A stretch of 64,000 bases of DNA from Pyxidicoccus parkwaysis (GTDB taxonomy: Bacteria; Myxococcota; Myxococcia; Myxococcales; Myxococcaceae), in contig NZ_CP071090.1 in NCBI RefSeq assembly GCF_017301735.1, positions 8,980,001 through 9,044,000 on the forward strand, given 5' to 3'. Made by a program: the position numbers and the translations under genes. Shown in pieces: positions 1 through 8,798 of the stretch (the stretch's first letter is position 1; every line of letters begins with the position of its first letter). The notes under the pieces are model-generated. The model was not told where the DNA came from and did no database searches. It saw nothing but the letters and a program-made list of their open reading frames with translations.

Positions 1-6
1 GAGACG

Positions 7-32
7 CTTCGCCCCCAGAGCTGAGGGCGAAG
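7..32 (-). terminator. Stem-loop after the PQ-loop gene
   Basis: An inverted repeat with 8-bp arms (CTTCGCCC at 7-14, GGGCGAAG at 25-32) begins just beyond the stop codon of the minus-strand gene at 36-359. A further short CAG/CTG pairing lies inside it. No U-run follows, so a simple intrinsic terminator is only probable. The hairpin could also just stabilise the 3' end of the transcript. Confidence 0.45.
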
Positions 33-35
33 GGC

Positions 36-359
36 TCAGGCGTGGGCTGCCTCGCGGCACTCCGCGTCCCGCCGTGGAGCGCCTCGTGCCTCACGCAGGC
101 GCTCCGCGCGGCGGTGCTTGAAGACGATGAAGACGCCGACGATGGCGCTCACGAGCAGCAGCGCGTTGGTGACGACGAACACCCAGTTGTGCACGAGCAC
201 GCTGTAGAGGGTGAAGCCGGTGGAGGCGGTAATCTGGCCCACGAAGAGCCACTTGGAGACGCCCTCGCTGGTGCCGGACTTCCACTGCTTGTAGACCTGA
301 TGGGAGATGGTCAGCACCAGGATGAGCGAGCTGAACCAGCCAATGGCTTCGGACCCCAT
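36..359 (-). CDS. PQ-loop / SemiSWEET-like small membrane protein
   Basis: The 107-residue product has three predicted membrane helices (about residues 5-20, 36-55 and 60-80). The first helix is followed by a Gln-Val turn and a basic loop, the layout of bacterial SemiSWEET/PQ-loop half-transporters, which work as dimers to carry small solutes such as sugars. The tail after residue 82 is Arg-rich and cytoplasmic. I chose the ATG at 359 because a GGAGGG ribosome site lies just upstream on the minus strand; a longer frame to 458 exists but its extra residues look non-coding. The gene is divergent from the ligase gene and ends at a stem-loop. The family call rests on topology and length, and the substrate is unknown. 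Confidence 0.6.
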   Translation of the reverse strand: MGSEAIGWFSSLILVLTISHQVYKQWKSGTSEGVSKWLFVGQITASTGFTLYSVLVHNWVFVVTNALLLVSAIVGVFIVFKHRRAERLREARGAPRRDAECREAAHA

Positions 360-651
360 GTACCCTCCGGGCACAGAGGATGCGCACTCTCTCTCATGAG
401 GGCATCCACCAGGGCCCGCCACCCCTCCGGGCGTGCCATGAGCCGCCGCATGCAACACGCGCTGAAGCCCCTATCCTCAAGGTGAGGGGGTGCGCAGCAG
501 GCACCGACACGCGCTCCGAGCCCGGTCACAGTGGGGCCCGGTCGGCTGGCGGCTCTCCGGACAGTGGGCGGGGGCCCGGGGCGCGTGCCACTCCTCCACC
601 CTTCCCTTCGTGTGATTTGCCGCTGGAGCACTGGATGCCAAAGGTTCAGGC

Positions 652-3465
652 GTGAGCCGCCCCAACGCACGTCTGAAGACCTACCGAAGCAAGCGCGACT
701 TCTCCCGCACGCCCGAGCCCGCCTCGGACGCCGAAGCCCGGGCCCATGACGACGGCGCCCGCATCTTCGTGGTGCACAAGCACGACGCCACGAGCCTGCA
801 CTACGACCTGCGCCTCGAAATCGACGGCGTGCTCGCGAGCTGGGCGATACCGAAAGGTCCCAGCTATGACCCGGGCGAGAAGCGGCTCGCGGTGGAGACC
901 GAGGACCATCCGCTCTCCTACGCGAACTTCGAGGGGCACATCCCGGATGACGCGTATGGCGGCGGGGACTCGCTCTTGTGGGACCGCGGCACCTTCGACA
1001 CCGTGCCGCCGGGACAGGCCGAGGCGCAGCGTCAGCAGGGGCGCCTCCATGTGGAGCTCCACGGCGAGAAGCTGAAGGGGCGCTGGCATCTCATCCGCGC
1101 GCACCTGCGCGGCACTGGGAAGAAGACGCAGTGGCTGTGCTTCAAGGCGAAGGACGAGACGGCGGACCCGGACTACGACGTCACCGAGGAGCGCCCCGAG
1201 TCCGTGAAGAGCGGACAGGTGGAAACGCACGGGCCGGTGAAGCGCGGCGCTCGGAAGCGCGCGGCCGAGGCCGCGAAGACGCACGGGCCGGCGAAGCGCG
1301 GTGCACGAAAGCACGCGCCCGAGGCCGCGGAGGCGCATGAGCCGGTGAAGCGCGGTCCACGAAAGCACGCGAGGGAACTCTCGGAGCACGCTGCCTCCGG
1401 ACGCAGGAAGCGCACGGAGCAGGAGTCCACGGCGAAGGCGCGCAAGCGGGCAGCGGCGCGGACTCCGGAGGCGCTGCTGGAGCGCGTCTGGCCGCCGATG
1501 CTCGCGCGGCTGTCGGTGCCGGAGGAGGTCAGCGACGCGACGCACGTGTACGAGGTGAAGTACGACGGCTTCCGCGCGATGGCCTCGCTGGTGGATGGGA
1601 AGCTGGTCTTCCAGAGTCGGCGGGGCAATGACCTCTCCGCGCGCTTCCCCGCGCTCGCGGAGGCGCTGCGGAAGCTGGACGTGCGCAACACGGTAGTGGA
1701 CGGGGAAATCGTCGCGCTGGACGCGAAGGGGCGCTCGCGCTTCCAACTCCTGCAGAACCTGGGCGGGGTGGAACAACGCTATGTCATCTTCGACGTGCTC
1801 TGGCTGGACGGAGAGGATTTGCGCGAGTTGCCGCTGGAGGAGCGGCGCGCGCGGCTGGAGCGGATGTTGAAGGGCGTGAAGCTGCCGCTCCAAATCTCGG
1901 AGCAGGTGGAGCTGCCGCTGAAGCGTGCGCTGCACACGGCGCAGCAGCGCGGATGGGAGGGACTCATCGCGAAGCGGAAGGACTCCACGTACGTGGGCAC
2001 CCGCTCCGATGACTGGCTGAAGCTGAAGGTGCTCGCGGGCCAGGAGGTGGTCATCCTGGGCTACCTGCCCATCCAGAACGAGCGTGCGAAGACGGAGATT
2101 GGCGCGCTGCTGGTGGGCGTGCACGGTGAGGACGGCTTCCACGACGTGGGCAAGGTGGGGACGGGCTTCTCGACGAAGGACCGGCGCGCGCTGAAGCGCC
2201 TCCTGGACAAGGACCGGGCGAAGCAGCCGATGGCGGTGGACGCGGAGCCTCGCAAGGGCGCGGTGTGGGTGCGGCCGCAGCACGTGGCGCAGGTCCGATT
2301 CACCGAGTGGACCGAGGACGGCCGGCTGCGGCACCCCGTGTACCAGGGCCTGCGCACGGACAAGAAGCCGGTGGAGGTGGTGCGCGAGATGCCCGCGCCC
2401 GTCGCACGGAAGGCACGGCGGCCCGAAGCAGCGTCGGACGCGGCGAGTCATGCAGTGCGGCCGGACACGGAGAGACTGCGGGCCCTGAGTGCAGCGAGCC
2501 GCCGACGGGATACACCGGCGCGCGAGCGCGTCACCACGGGCACACGGCGCGCACCGATGGCCCGCGCCGCGCGTACGGCGGTAGTGCGTGGCGAGCACGT
2601 GGAAACAGAAACAACCGTGGGCCACGCGAAGCTGACGCACGGGGACCGCGTGCTCTTCCCGAGCAACGGGCTCACGAAGGCGGACGTCTTCGCGTACTAC
2701 CGCGAGGTCGCGCCCCTGCTCGTGCCCGTGCTCGAGGACCGCCCCATCTCCGTACAGCAGTGGCCCGCGGGCATCGGCGCGCCGGGCTTCTTCCGGCACG
2801 AGCTGTCCGGCATGCCCTCCTGGCTGCCCACGCTGCGCGTGCGCCACGAAGAGAAGACGCTCCGCCACGTCAACGTGAAGGACGAAGAGGCGCTGCTGTG
2901 GCTCGCGAACCAGTCCGCGCTGACGCTGCACATGTGGCTGAGCCACGCGCCCCGGCTCGCGCAGCCGGACATGCTCGTGCTGGACCTCGACCCGGGCCGG
3001 GGCGGCTGGGCGGACGTGGTGACGATAGCCATGTCCCTGCGCGAGAAGCTGGAGGCCCACGGCCTGCGCGGCTACCCGAAGACCTCCGGCAAGCGCGGCC
3101 TGCACGTGGTGGTGCCGCTCGCGCCGGGGCACACGTACGCGCGGGCGCAGGCCTTCGCGGACCGCCTCGTCGCCGAGCTGGAGGAGGACCACGGTGACAT
3201 CGCCACCACGGAGCGCTCCATCGGCAAGCGCGGCGGGCGCCTGTACCTGGACGCGGGGCAGAACGCGCGCGGCAAGACGGTGGTGGCGCCCTACTCCCTG
3301 CGCGCCGTGGAGCTCGCCCCCTTCTCCGCCCCCGTGAAGTGGAGCGAGGTGACGAAGCGGCTCGACCCGTCGCGCTTCAACCTGAAGACGCTGCGCAAGC
3401 GCCTGGACTCCGTGGGTGACCTCTTCGCCGAGGACATGAAGGACAAGCAGACGCTCCCCGAGTAG
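652..3465 (+). CDS. ligD: ATP-dependent DNA ligase D (phosphoesterase-ligase-polymerase)
   Basis: The 937-residue multidomain enzyme belongs to bacterial non-homologous end joining. Domain order is 3'-phosphoesterase, ligase, polymerase, as in Pseudomonas rather than Mycobacterium. In the N-terminal phosphoesterase, H44, H50, D52, R54, H86 and Y90 line up with the known catalytic set. The ligase domain has the nucleotidyl lysine motif KYDG at K303. The archaeo-eukaryotic primase-type polymerase starts near residue 660 and has the metal-binding DLD at 778-780. Two low-complexity Lys/Arg/Ala linkers separate the domains; the first contains three 18-residue repeats. The start is a GTG at 652 with only a weak upstream AAGG. 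No Ku gene, the usual partner, is visible in the window, so Ku must lie elsewhere. All three catalytic sites look intact. Confidence 0.95.
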   Translation: MSRPNARLKTYRSKRDFSRTPEPASDAEARAHDDGARIFVVHKHDATSLHYDLRLEIDGVLASWAIPKGPSYDPGEKRLAVETEDHPLSYANFEGHIPDDAYGGGDSLLWDRGTFDTVPPGQAEAQRQQGRLHVELHGEKLKGRWHLIRAHLRGTGKKTQWLCFKAKDETADPDYDVTEERPESVKSGQVETHGPVKRGARKRAAEAAKTHGPAKRGARKHAPEAAEAHEPVKRGPRKHARELSEHAASGRRKRTEQESTAKARKRAAARTPEALLERVWPPMLARLSVPEEVSDATHVYEVKYDGFRAMASLVDGKLVFQSRRGNDLSARFPALAEALRKLDVRNTVVDGEIVALDAKGRSRFQLLQNLGGVEQRYVIFDVLWLDGEDLRELPLEERRARLERMLKGVKLPLQISEQVELPLKRALHTAQQRGWEGLIAKRKDSTYVGTRSDDWLKLKVLAGQEVVILGYLPIQNERAKTEIGALLVGVHGEDGFHDVGKVGTGFSTKDRRALKRLLDKDRAKQPMAVDAEPRKGAVWVRPQHVAQVRFTEWTEDGRLRHPVYQGLRTDKKPVEVVREMPAPVARKARRPEAASDAASHAVRPDTERLRALSAASRRRDTPARERVTTGTRRAPMARAARTAVVRGEHVETETTVGHAKLTHGDRVLFPSNGLTKADVFAYYREVAPLLVPVLEDRPISVQQWPAGIGAPGFFRHELSGMPSWLPTLRVRHEEKTLRHVNVKDEEALLWLANQSALTLHMWLSHAPRLAQPDMLVLDLDPGRGGWADVVTIAMSLREKLEAHGLRGYPKTSGKRGLHVVVPLAPGHTYARAQAFADRLVAELEEDHGDIATTERSIGKRGGRLYLDAGQNARGKTVVAPYSLRAVELAPFSAPVKWSEVTKRLDPSRFNLKTLRKRLDSVGDLFAEDMKDKQTLPE
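1225..1386 (+). repeat. Three 54-bp in-frame tandem repeats in the ligD linker
   Basis: Units begin at 1225, 1279 and 1333. Each encodes an 18-residue variant of a basic segment with the core (T/A)H(G/E)P(V/A)KRG(A/P)RK followed by an Ala/Glu-rich stretch. They sit between the phosphoesterase and ligase domains. Basic repeats in a linker suggest non-specific DNA contact or a flexible tether; this is inference. Confidence 0.8.
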
Positions 3466-3574
3466 CGCTCCCGGTGCGCGCCGCATCCGGCCGCGCATGC
3501 GGAGTGCAGCCGTCAGCGGGTGACACATCCGGCCGTGCATGCGCGAGCGGCCGGTGCTACTCCGTCGCGCCTCA

Positions 3575-4513
3575 ATGACATCCGCCTCCATCGAGAGCCC
3601 GGCGAAGCCCGGTGGCCCGCTCAAGATTGCCCTCGCCTACTGCACCTGCTTCCTGCTGTGGGGCTCCACGTGGTCCGTGGTGAAGGTGGGTCTCGAGGAT
3701 TTGCCGCCGCTGCGCTTCGTGGGCATCCGCATGCTGGTGGCGGGACTGGCGCTGCTGCCCTTCGCGCGCTCGCGCGGCGCACCGCTCGCACCGGGGATGG
3801 GGTGGCGCATCGCCGGGCTGGGCCTGCTCCAGATTGCCATTCCCTTCGGCCTGCTCTTCGTCGGACAGCAGTGGATTCCGTCGAGCTGGGCCGCGCTGCT
3901 TTTCTCCACCTTCCCCATGTGGCTCTTGCTGGTGGGCCGCGTCATGTTGCCCGAGCAGCGCCTCACGGGCCGCAAGCTGCTGGCCGCGGGGCTCGGTGTC
4001 GCGGGCGTGGCGGTGCTCCAGCACTCCGGGCTGGGCACGCTGACGGTGTCGGGGCACATGCTGCTCGGGTGCCTGTTGTGCCTGGGCTCGGTGGCCGTCA
4101 TCGCCGTGGCCAACGTGCTGGCCAAGAAGCACATGGGCCAGGTGCCCGCGCACGTGCTGGTGTTCGGCCAGACGTTCAGCAGCGCGCTGCCGCTGCTCGC
4201 GCTGTCCTTCCTGCTGGAGGCCGGGCAGGCCGTGCACTGGAGCACGCGCTCGGTGCTCGCGGTGCTGTACCTCGCGCTGTGCGGCACGGTGCTGACGTAC
4301 CAGTGTCTCTACTGGCTGCTGCCGCGCATCTCGCTCGCGGCGCTGGGGGCCATGGCGCTGCTCGACACGCTGGTGGCGGTGGTGCTGGGCGTGGTGCTCC
4401 TCGGCGAGCCGCTCACGCTGTCGCTGCTCGCCGGCGGCTCGCTCATCCTCGGTGGCGCCGCGCTCGCGAACCTCATCCCCGCCGAGGAGCCGGCGAGGAA
4501 GGACGCGCGCTGA
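3575..4513 (+). CDS. EamA-family (drug/metabolite superfamily) transporter
   Basis: The product is 312 residues long with about ten hydrophobic helices arranged as two EamA halves. The first half starts around residue 18 with an LLWGSTW-type signature, and the second starts around residue 160. EamA proteins export metabolites, amino acids or drugs across the inner membrane, and the substrate cannot be read from sequence. The start was placed at the ATG at 3575, where the protein begins with a short polar cytoplasmic tail; an ATG at 3539 adds 12 residues unlike a transporter N-terminus. No strong ribosome site is visible for either. It follows ligD by 109 bp on the same strand and converges with the next gene. 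Confidence 0.85.
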   Translation: MTSASIESPAKPGGPLKIALAYCTCFLLWGSTWSVVKVGLEDLPPLRFVGIRMLVAGLALLPFARSRGAPLAPGMGWRIAGLGLLQIAIPFGLLFVGQQWIPSSWAALLFSTFPMWLLLVGRVMLPEQRLTGRKLLAAGLGVAGVAVLQHSGLGTLTVSGHMLLGCLLCLGSVAVIAVANVLAKKHMGQVPAHVLVFGQTFSSALPLLALSFLLEAGQAVHWSTRSVLAVLYLALCGTVLTYQCLYWLLPRISLAALGAMALLDTLVAVVLGVVLLGEPLTLSLLAGGSLILGGAALANLIPAEEPARKDAR

Positions 4514-4528
4514 CGCCCGGCGGGTGAC

Positions 4529-4942
4529 TCAGCGGGCGAATCGCGCCCAGGCCGCGCGGTGCTGGTCAATCCACTCGCGGGCCTGCTCCATCGTGTCCAC
4601 GTACTGCACGTCCAGCGGCTCGCCGCCGCTCAACATGGAGCGCACCATCAAGCTCTTGGTCGTCACCTTCTGGTCCACGCCCGCGCCGATGTAGACGATG
4701 CCGCGGAACCAGTCCGGCTTCGCGTGCTCCACCAGGTAGCCGCGCGACTCCGGGCTCAGGTGCGAGCCGGTGATGTCCGCCGCGAGGTAGAAGCGTCCCG
4801 ACTCGGACCGCTGCCGGTACACGCCGCAGGACCACTGCGACGTCTCCAGGGTGATTGCGCCCCGGAACCGCGCCCAGAGAATGTCCGGGGCTTCCACCCA
4901 CGCGCGCTGCTCTCCAAACGTCCACTCGGTTTGCGGCGACAT
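4529..4942 (-). CDS. STAS/SpoIIAA-like small cytoplasmic protein
   Basis: The 137-residue soluble protein has no signal or membrane segment. The alternating pattern, with an Ile-Val-Tyr-Ile strand near residue 85 followed by helices and a C-terminal helix rich in Trp and Arg, resembles the STAS/SEC14-like (SpoIIAA-like) proteins common in myxobacteria. Family members bind nucleotides, lipids or partner regulators, but no specific role can be stated. The start at 4942 is supported by a GGAG site eight bases upstream; the in-frame ATG at 4969 is less likely. The gene is convergent with the EamA gene and lies just downstream of the large lipoprotein operon on the same strand, but 75 bp away from it. 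Confidence 0.55.
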   Translation of the reverse strand: MSPQTEWTFGEQRAWVEAPDILWARFRGAITLETSQWSCGVYRQRSESGRFYLAADITGSHLSPESRGYLVEHAKPDWFRGIVYIGAGVDQKVTTKSLMVRSMLSGGEPLDVQYVDTMEQAREWIDQHRAAWARFAR

Positions 4943-5017
4943 GGAACTCCTACGCTTGGAACGGAACAATGATAGGTCCGTTCCTGCGCGGAGACCAACG
5001 GTGTCACGAGCGCCCCG

Positions 5018-8000
5018 TTAGAAGCCGAGCGGAAGGGCGAAGGCCGTGCCGTTCTGCGTGCCGGTGCGGTAGCTGCGAGGCGCTCCGATGACGAGCATCG
5101 GCGGAACTCCGGTGGCTCCAGGAATCAGTGCCATGTCTTGTCCGAGAGCACTGCGCTCCGCTCCATCCCCCACCACCATGAGGAATGGGGAAAGCGCGCC
5201 CTGCTGCGTCTTGCCGCCCGCGTAGAGGTACACGGCGCCGCCGCCGTCCGAGGCATCCGACGCGCCCGGCGCGCCCACCAGCAGGTCCGGCACGCCGTCA
5301 CCCGTCAAGTCGCGTCCGCCCGCGAGCGAGGTGCCGAAGCTCACCGCGCGCGTGCGGTGCACCAGCATCACCGGGTCCACGCCGTCGCTCAGCGCGCCAA
5401 TCACCAGCGGCTGGCCGGCGGCCTGCCGGGCGCTCATTTCCGACAGCAGCTTCGCCTTGTCGTAGAGGAGCACCACCGGCTGCGTCACGCCGTCGAAGGG
5501 AATGGCGGAGGCGCTGATGGCCACGAAGTCGCGCGCGTCGTTGAGGAACTTCCCCGCGCGCGCAATGGCGACGCCGAGGCCCAGGTTGGCGAGCTGCGTC
5601 TCGCTGTCGCCGGCCAGCCGCAGCACGGTGGGGGTGGTGCGGCCTCCGCAGCGCGTGCCGCCCGCGTCGTAGCCGAAGAGGATGGCCACGCCGGAGCGCG
5701 TGCCTTCCGCGTAGCGCCACGCCAGCTCGTCGCACCTGTCGCCGTCCAAATCCTCCAGCGTCGCGGGCGAGGACGTCTGGAGGCTCATCGACGGCCACGA
5801 GTAGACGGGGTCACACCCCATGGTCAGCTTCGCGAGCGACGCGTCCTCCGGCGCGCGGCCGAGGAACACCTCCATGCCCCTGTCGCGCAGCACGCCGAGG
5901 TCCTGCTTGCCGTCGCCGTTGAAGTCGAAGCCGCCCACCAGCCCGCGGCCGATGACGGTGCGCTTGCACTTCGCATCGGTGTCCGGCGTGCAGCCCGCAA
6001 TCTGCGACGGCGCCCACAGCCGGTAGGCCGGCTTGAAGGTGCCGTCCGTCTGCCCCAGCGACACCAGCACGCCGCCCACGGACAGCGTGCCGGTGGTGAC
6101 GCACGCGGCGTTGACGGAGGCGTACGTGCTGGTGAGCTCCGTGTTGCCGGCCGCGGTGCCCGTGCCGGGGACGTAGAAGCTCGTCGCGCCCACCACCAGG
6201 TCCGGCCGCCCGTCGCCGTTGAAGTCGGTGAAGACCACGTCCGCGCCCACGCTGCGGCCCGTCTTGCTCGGCGAGGGCGCGCCCTCCTCCGCCACGCGGG
6301 CCGCGGCCGGCTGCGCCGCGTCGTGCACATAGGCGCGGCCGATGGACAGCGCGTCACCGTCCGTGTTGGCGCCCGGGCCCGACCAGCCCGGCGCGGCCAC
6401 CGCCGTGAAGGCGCGATTCTCCGGCCCGCGCGCCACCGCGACGAGCTCGCCGTAGCGCTCCACGCTGGGCTTCGCGGGCACCATGATGCCGGTGCGCGGC
6501 CACTCGGCCAGCGTCGCGCCCGAGCGGCGGTAGAGCTCCACGCGGCCGGTGAAGGCACCCTGGTCCGAAGAGGCGCGGCCCGAGAAGGCCACCAGCACCG
6601 GGCCGTCCGGCAGCGTCCACGACGCGAGCCCCGAGCCCAGCGTGTCCGACTTCGCCGTGCCGAGCAGCGAAGCCAGCGGCTTGTTGATGACGCTGCCCTT
6701 CGCCAGCGTGGCCAGCGGATACACCAGCACCTTGCCCACCCAGCGCTGCGCGTTGTTGGGCGCCGTGCCGGACGCCCTCGGCGCGCCCAACAGCAGCTCC
6801 GCTCCCGCTTCGCCGTCCACGTCCAGCACCGCCCAGCTGCGGCCCGCGTTGATGCCGCCCGCGTCGCCGTAGATGCGCGCGAAGGCCTCCTCGCGCTTCA
6901 CCTGCGGAGGCGTGGCCGGAGGCTCACCAGAAGGCCGGCGGTCGCTCAGGTCGAACAGCAGCGCGCCGCCCGCGTCGTTGCCGGACTGCACGCCGCCGGT
7001 GGTGCGCAGGTCCGGCGAGTCCAGCGCGTCCGCCACCGCCATCAGCAGCGCGGGGCGCGAGCCTTCGGCGGGAACGACGCTCAGCCGCCACGTGCCCTCG
7101 TTGCTGTCCGCGGTGTTGGCGGGCAGCACGTACACGTCCGGCGACGCACGGAAACGCGAGCCCTCGGCGCGCGCGAAGAAGACGGAGATGGCCACCTGCG
7201 AGCCGGAGACGGTGCCGTCCGCCGCATAGCGCGAGACGCGGCCGAGCGCCGCGATGTCCACGCGCCCGTCGCCGTTGAGGTCTGCCGCCGCCACCGAGCG
7301 TCCCAGGTCCGAGCTGGTGCGCGCCACCAGCGCGCCCTCGCGCGTCAGGTCCGAGCCGCCCAGCCGCACCGCCGGCAGGTCCGGCACCGGGCTCTTGCTG
7401 TCGGAGAGGTACAGGTCCACCGTGCCGCGCTTGTTGATGGCCGCCGTGGGCGCCAAATCTCCCAGCGGCGCGCCCGCCACCAGGTCCAAATCTCCATCCC
7501 CGTCCATGTCCGCCACGGCCACGCCCGCGCCGAACGCCGCGTCCTTGAGCAGGCCGGTGAGCCCGTTGCGCAGCGGAGCCGGCGACGGCGTGGCGCCCTT
7601 GAACGTATAGAAATACACCGCGCCCGCGTTGCTCACCGCGACGTCCGCGCCCGGCGAGGACACCACCAGCTCCGCGCGCCCGTCGCCGTCCAAATCACCC
7701 GCGGCGAGCGCGTCACCGAAGGCCGCGGTGTCCGAGCTGCCGGTGAGCACCCACGTGGGCTCCGACGGCAGGCCGCCCGCCGTGCCCTTGAAGATGAAGA
7801 CGGCGCCGCCGGAGGGACGGGACAAGTCACTCTCGCGCTGGCCCACGGCGAGGTCCTGCACGCCATCGCCATCGAAGTCCGCTGTCACCATGGCGGCCAC
7901 GTCCGAGAGGCGGCCGTGCGCCACGCCCGGGCGTACCAGCTCGTCCAGCACGCGCACGGACACCTGCGCCGTCTGCTTCGTGAAGGGGTCCGTCGCCGTC

Positions 8001-8755
8001 AGCAGCGTCGCGCCGGTGGCGCCCGCCTCCACGGACAGCCGGCCGTTGGCCAGCGTGCCCGGGCCAGACACCTTGGTCCACGTCACGCGGTCCGCGCCGC
8101 CGCGCGTGGCCAGCGGCACGGACGCGCCCGCGGGCACCGCGAGGAAGGCCGGGTCTCCCACGAGCTTCGCGCCCGCGCGGACCTGGTACTGGAGCAGCGC
8201 CTCGTCGCCCGTCTGCGAGTCGCGCACGGTGAGCAGGTCCACGCCGTCGCGCGTGCCCGCCGTGTAGACGCCCCCGGTGGTGAGGGTGCCGCCGGAGTCG
8301 CTGCGCGTCAGCGTGTACGTGGCCGAGCCCAGCAGGCCCTGGACGGCGATCTGAAACGAGGTGCCCGGAGGCAGCTCCGCGCGCGCGGGGGCCACGTCGA
8401 AGGCGGCCACCACCGACACGGAGGCGCGCGCGTCGCCAGGGCACTTCGCGTCCTCCACGATGAGCGTGTCCGTGGCCGGCGTGCGCCCCGCGACGAAGCG
8501 GTTGCCCACGAGCTCACCGGACGAGCCGCCCGGCTCCAGCAGGTAGCGGTAGTGGCCGCTGCCGCCGGTGGCCTTCAGCGACACCGGGCCGGCCACGCGC
8601 ACGCGCGCCGGCTCCACCGCGAGGGAGAGCGCGGGCAGGCCCGTGCACAGGTCCACCGTGGACTCCGGTGGCAGCACGCGCGCGGGTTGCAGCTCGTCCG
8701 AGCAGGCCGAGACGAGGAGCGCGAGGAGGGGGGCCGCGCGAGTCAGTCGAGTCAT
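5018..8755 (-). CDS. Very large FG-GAP/integrin-alpha-like repeat lipoprotein
   Basis: The protein has 1245 residues. It starts with a lipoprotein signal ending in the lipobox LVSAC, followed by about 220 residues of beta-rich, Ig-like sequence. From about residue 275 to the end there are many FG-GAP-type repeats with calcium-loop motifs of the form D-x-D-G-D-G, for example DFDGDG, DLDGDG, DMDGDG, DLNGDG and DFNGDG. Such repeats fold as beta-propellers at the cell surface and usually mediate adhesion or ligand binding. The start was placed at the ATG at 8755 because the lipoprotein signal begins there; a longer frame to 8887 overlaps the upstream gene. It is the last gene of a five-gene minus-strand operon, 43 bp after the preceding gene. 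Anchoring in the outer membrane is inferred. Confidence 0.85.
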   Translation of the reverse strand: MTRLTRAAPLLALLVSACSDELQPARVLPPESTVDLCTGLPALSLAVEPARVRVAGPVSLKATGGSGHYRYLLEPGGSSGELVGNRFVAGRTPATDTLIVEDAKCPGDARASVSVVAAFDVAPARAELPPGTSFQIAVQGLLGSATYTLTRSDSGGTLTTGGVYTAGTRDGVDLLTVRDSQTGDEALLQYQVRAGAKLVGDPAFLAVPAGASVPLATRGGADRVTWTKVSGPGTLANGRLSVEAGATGATLLTATDPFTKQTAQVSVRVLDELVRPGVAHGRLSDVAAMVTADFDGDGVQDLAVGQRESDLSRPSGGAVFIFKGTAGGLPSEPTWVLTGSSDTAAFGDALAAGDLDGDGRAELVVSSPGADVAVSNAGAVYFYTFKGATPSPAPLRNGLTGLLKDAAFGAGVAVADMDGDGDLDLVAGAPLGDLAPTAAINKRGTVDLYLSDSKSPVPDLPAVRLGGSDLTREGALVARTSSDLGRSVAAADLNGDGRVDIAALGRVSRYAADGTVSGSQVAISVFFARAEGSRFRASPDVYVLPANTADSNEGTWRLSVVPAEGSRPALLMAVADALDSPDLRTTGGVQSGNDAGGALLFDLSDRRPSGEPPATPPQVKREEAFARIYGDAGGINAGRSWAVLDVDGEAGAELLLGAPRASGTAPNNAQRWVGKVLVYPLATLAKGSVINKPLASLLGTAKSDTLGSGLASWTLPDGPVLVAFSGRASSDQGAFTGRVELYRRSGATLAEWPRTGIMVPAKPSVERYGELVAVARGPENRAFTAVAAPGWSGPGANTDGDALSIGRAYVHDAAQPAAARVAEEGAPSPSKTGRSVGADVVFTDFNGDGRPDLVVGATSFYVPGTGTAAGNTELTSTYASVNAACVTTGTLSVGGVLVSLGQTDGTFKPAYRLWAPSQIAGCTPDTDAKCKRTVIGRGLVGGFDFNGDGKQDLGVLRDRGMEVFLGRAPEDASLAKLTMGCDPVYSWPSMSLQTSSPATLEDLDGDRCDELAWRYAEGTRSGVAILFGYDAGGTRCGGRTTPTVLRLAGDSETQLANLGLGVAIARAGKFLNDARDFVAISASAIPFDGVTQPVVLLYDKAKLLSEMSARQAAGQPLVIGALSDGVDPVMLVHRTRAVSFGTSLAGGRDLTGDGVPDLLVGAPGASDASDGGGAVYLYAGGKTQQGALSPFLMVVGDGAERSALGQDMALIPGATGVPPMLVIGAPRSYRTGTQNGTAFALPLGF

Positions 8756-8798
8756 GTTGAGGTGCCTCAGGGGGAACGACCGGTACTTCACCAGGGCT

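Noticed and set aside
646..3624. A 992-codon minus-strand frame across the ligD gene
   Set aside because: It is a high-GC shadow of ligD: no domain, Arg/His/Leu-rich composition and no ribosome site, while the plus strand has all three catalytic domains.
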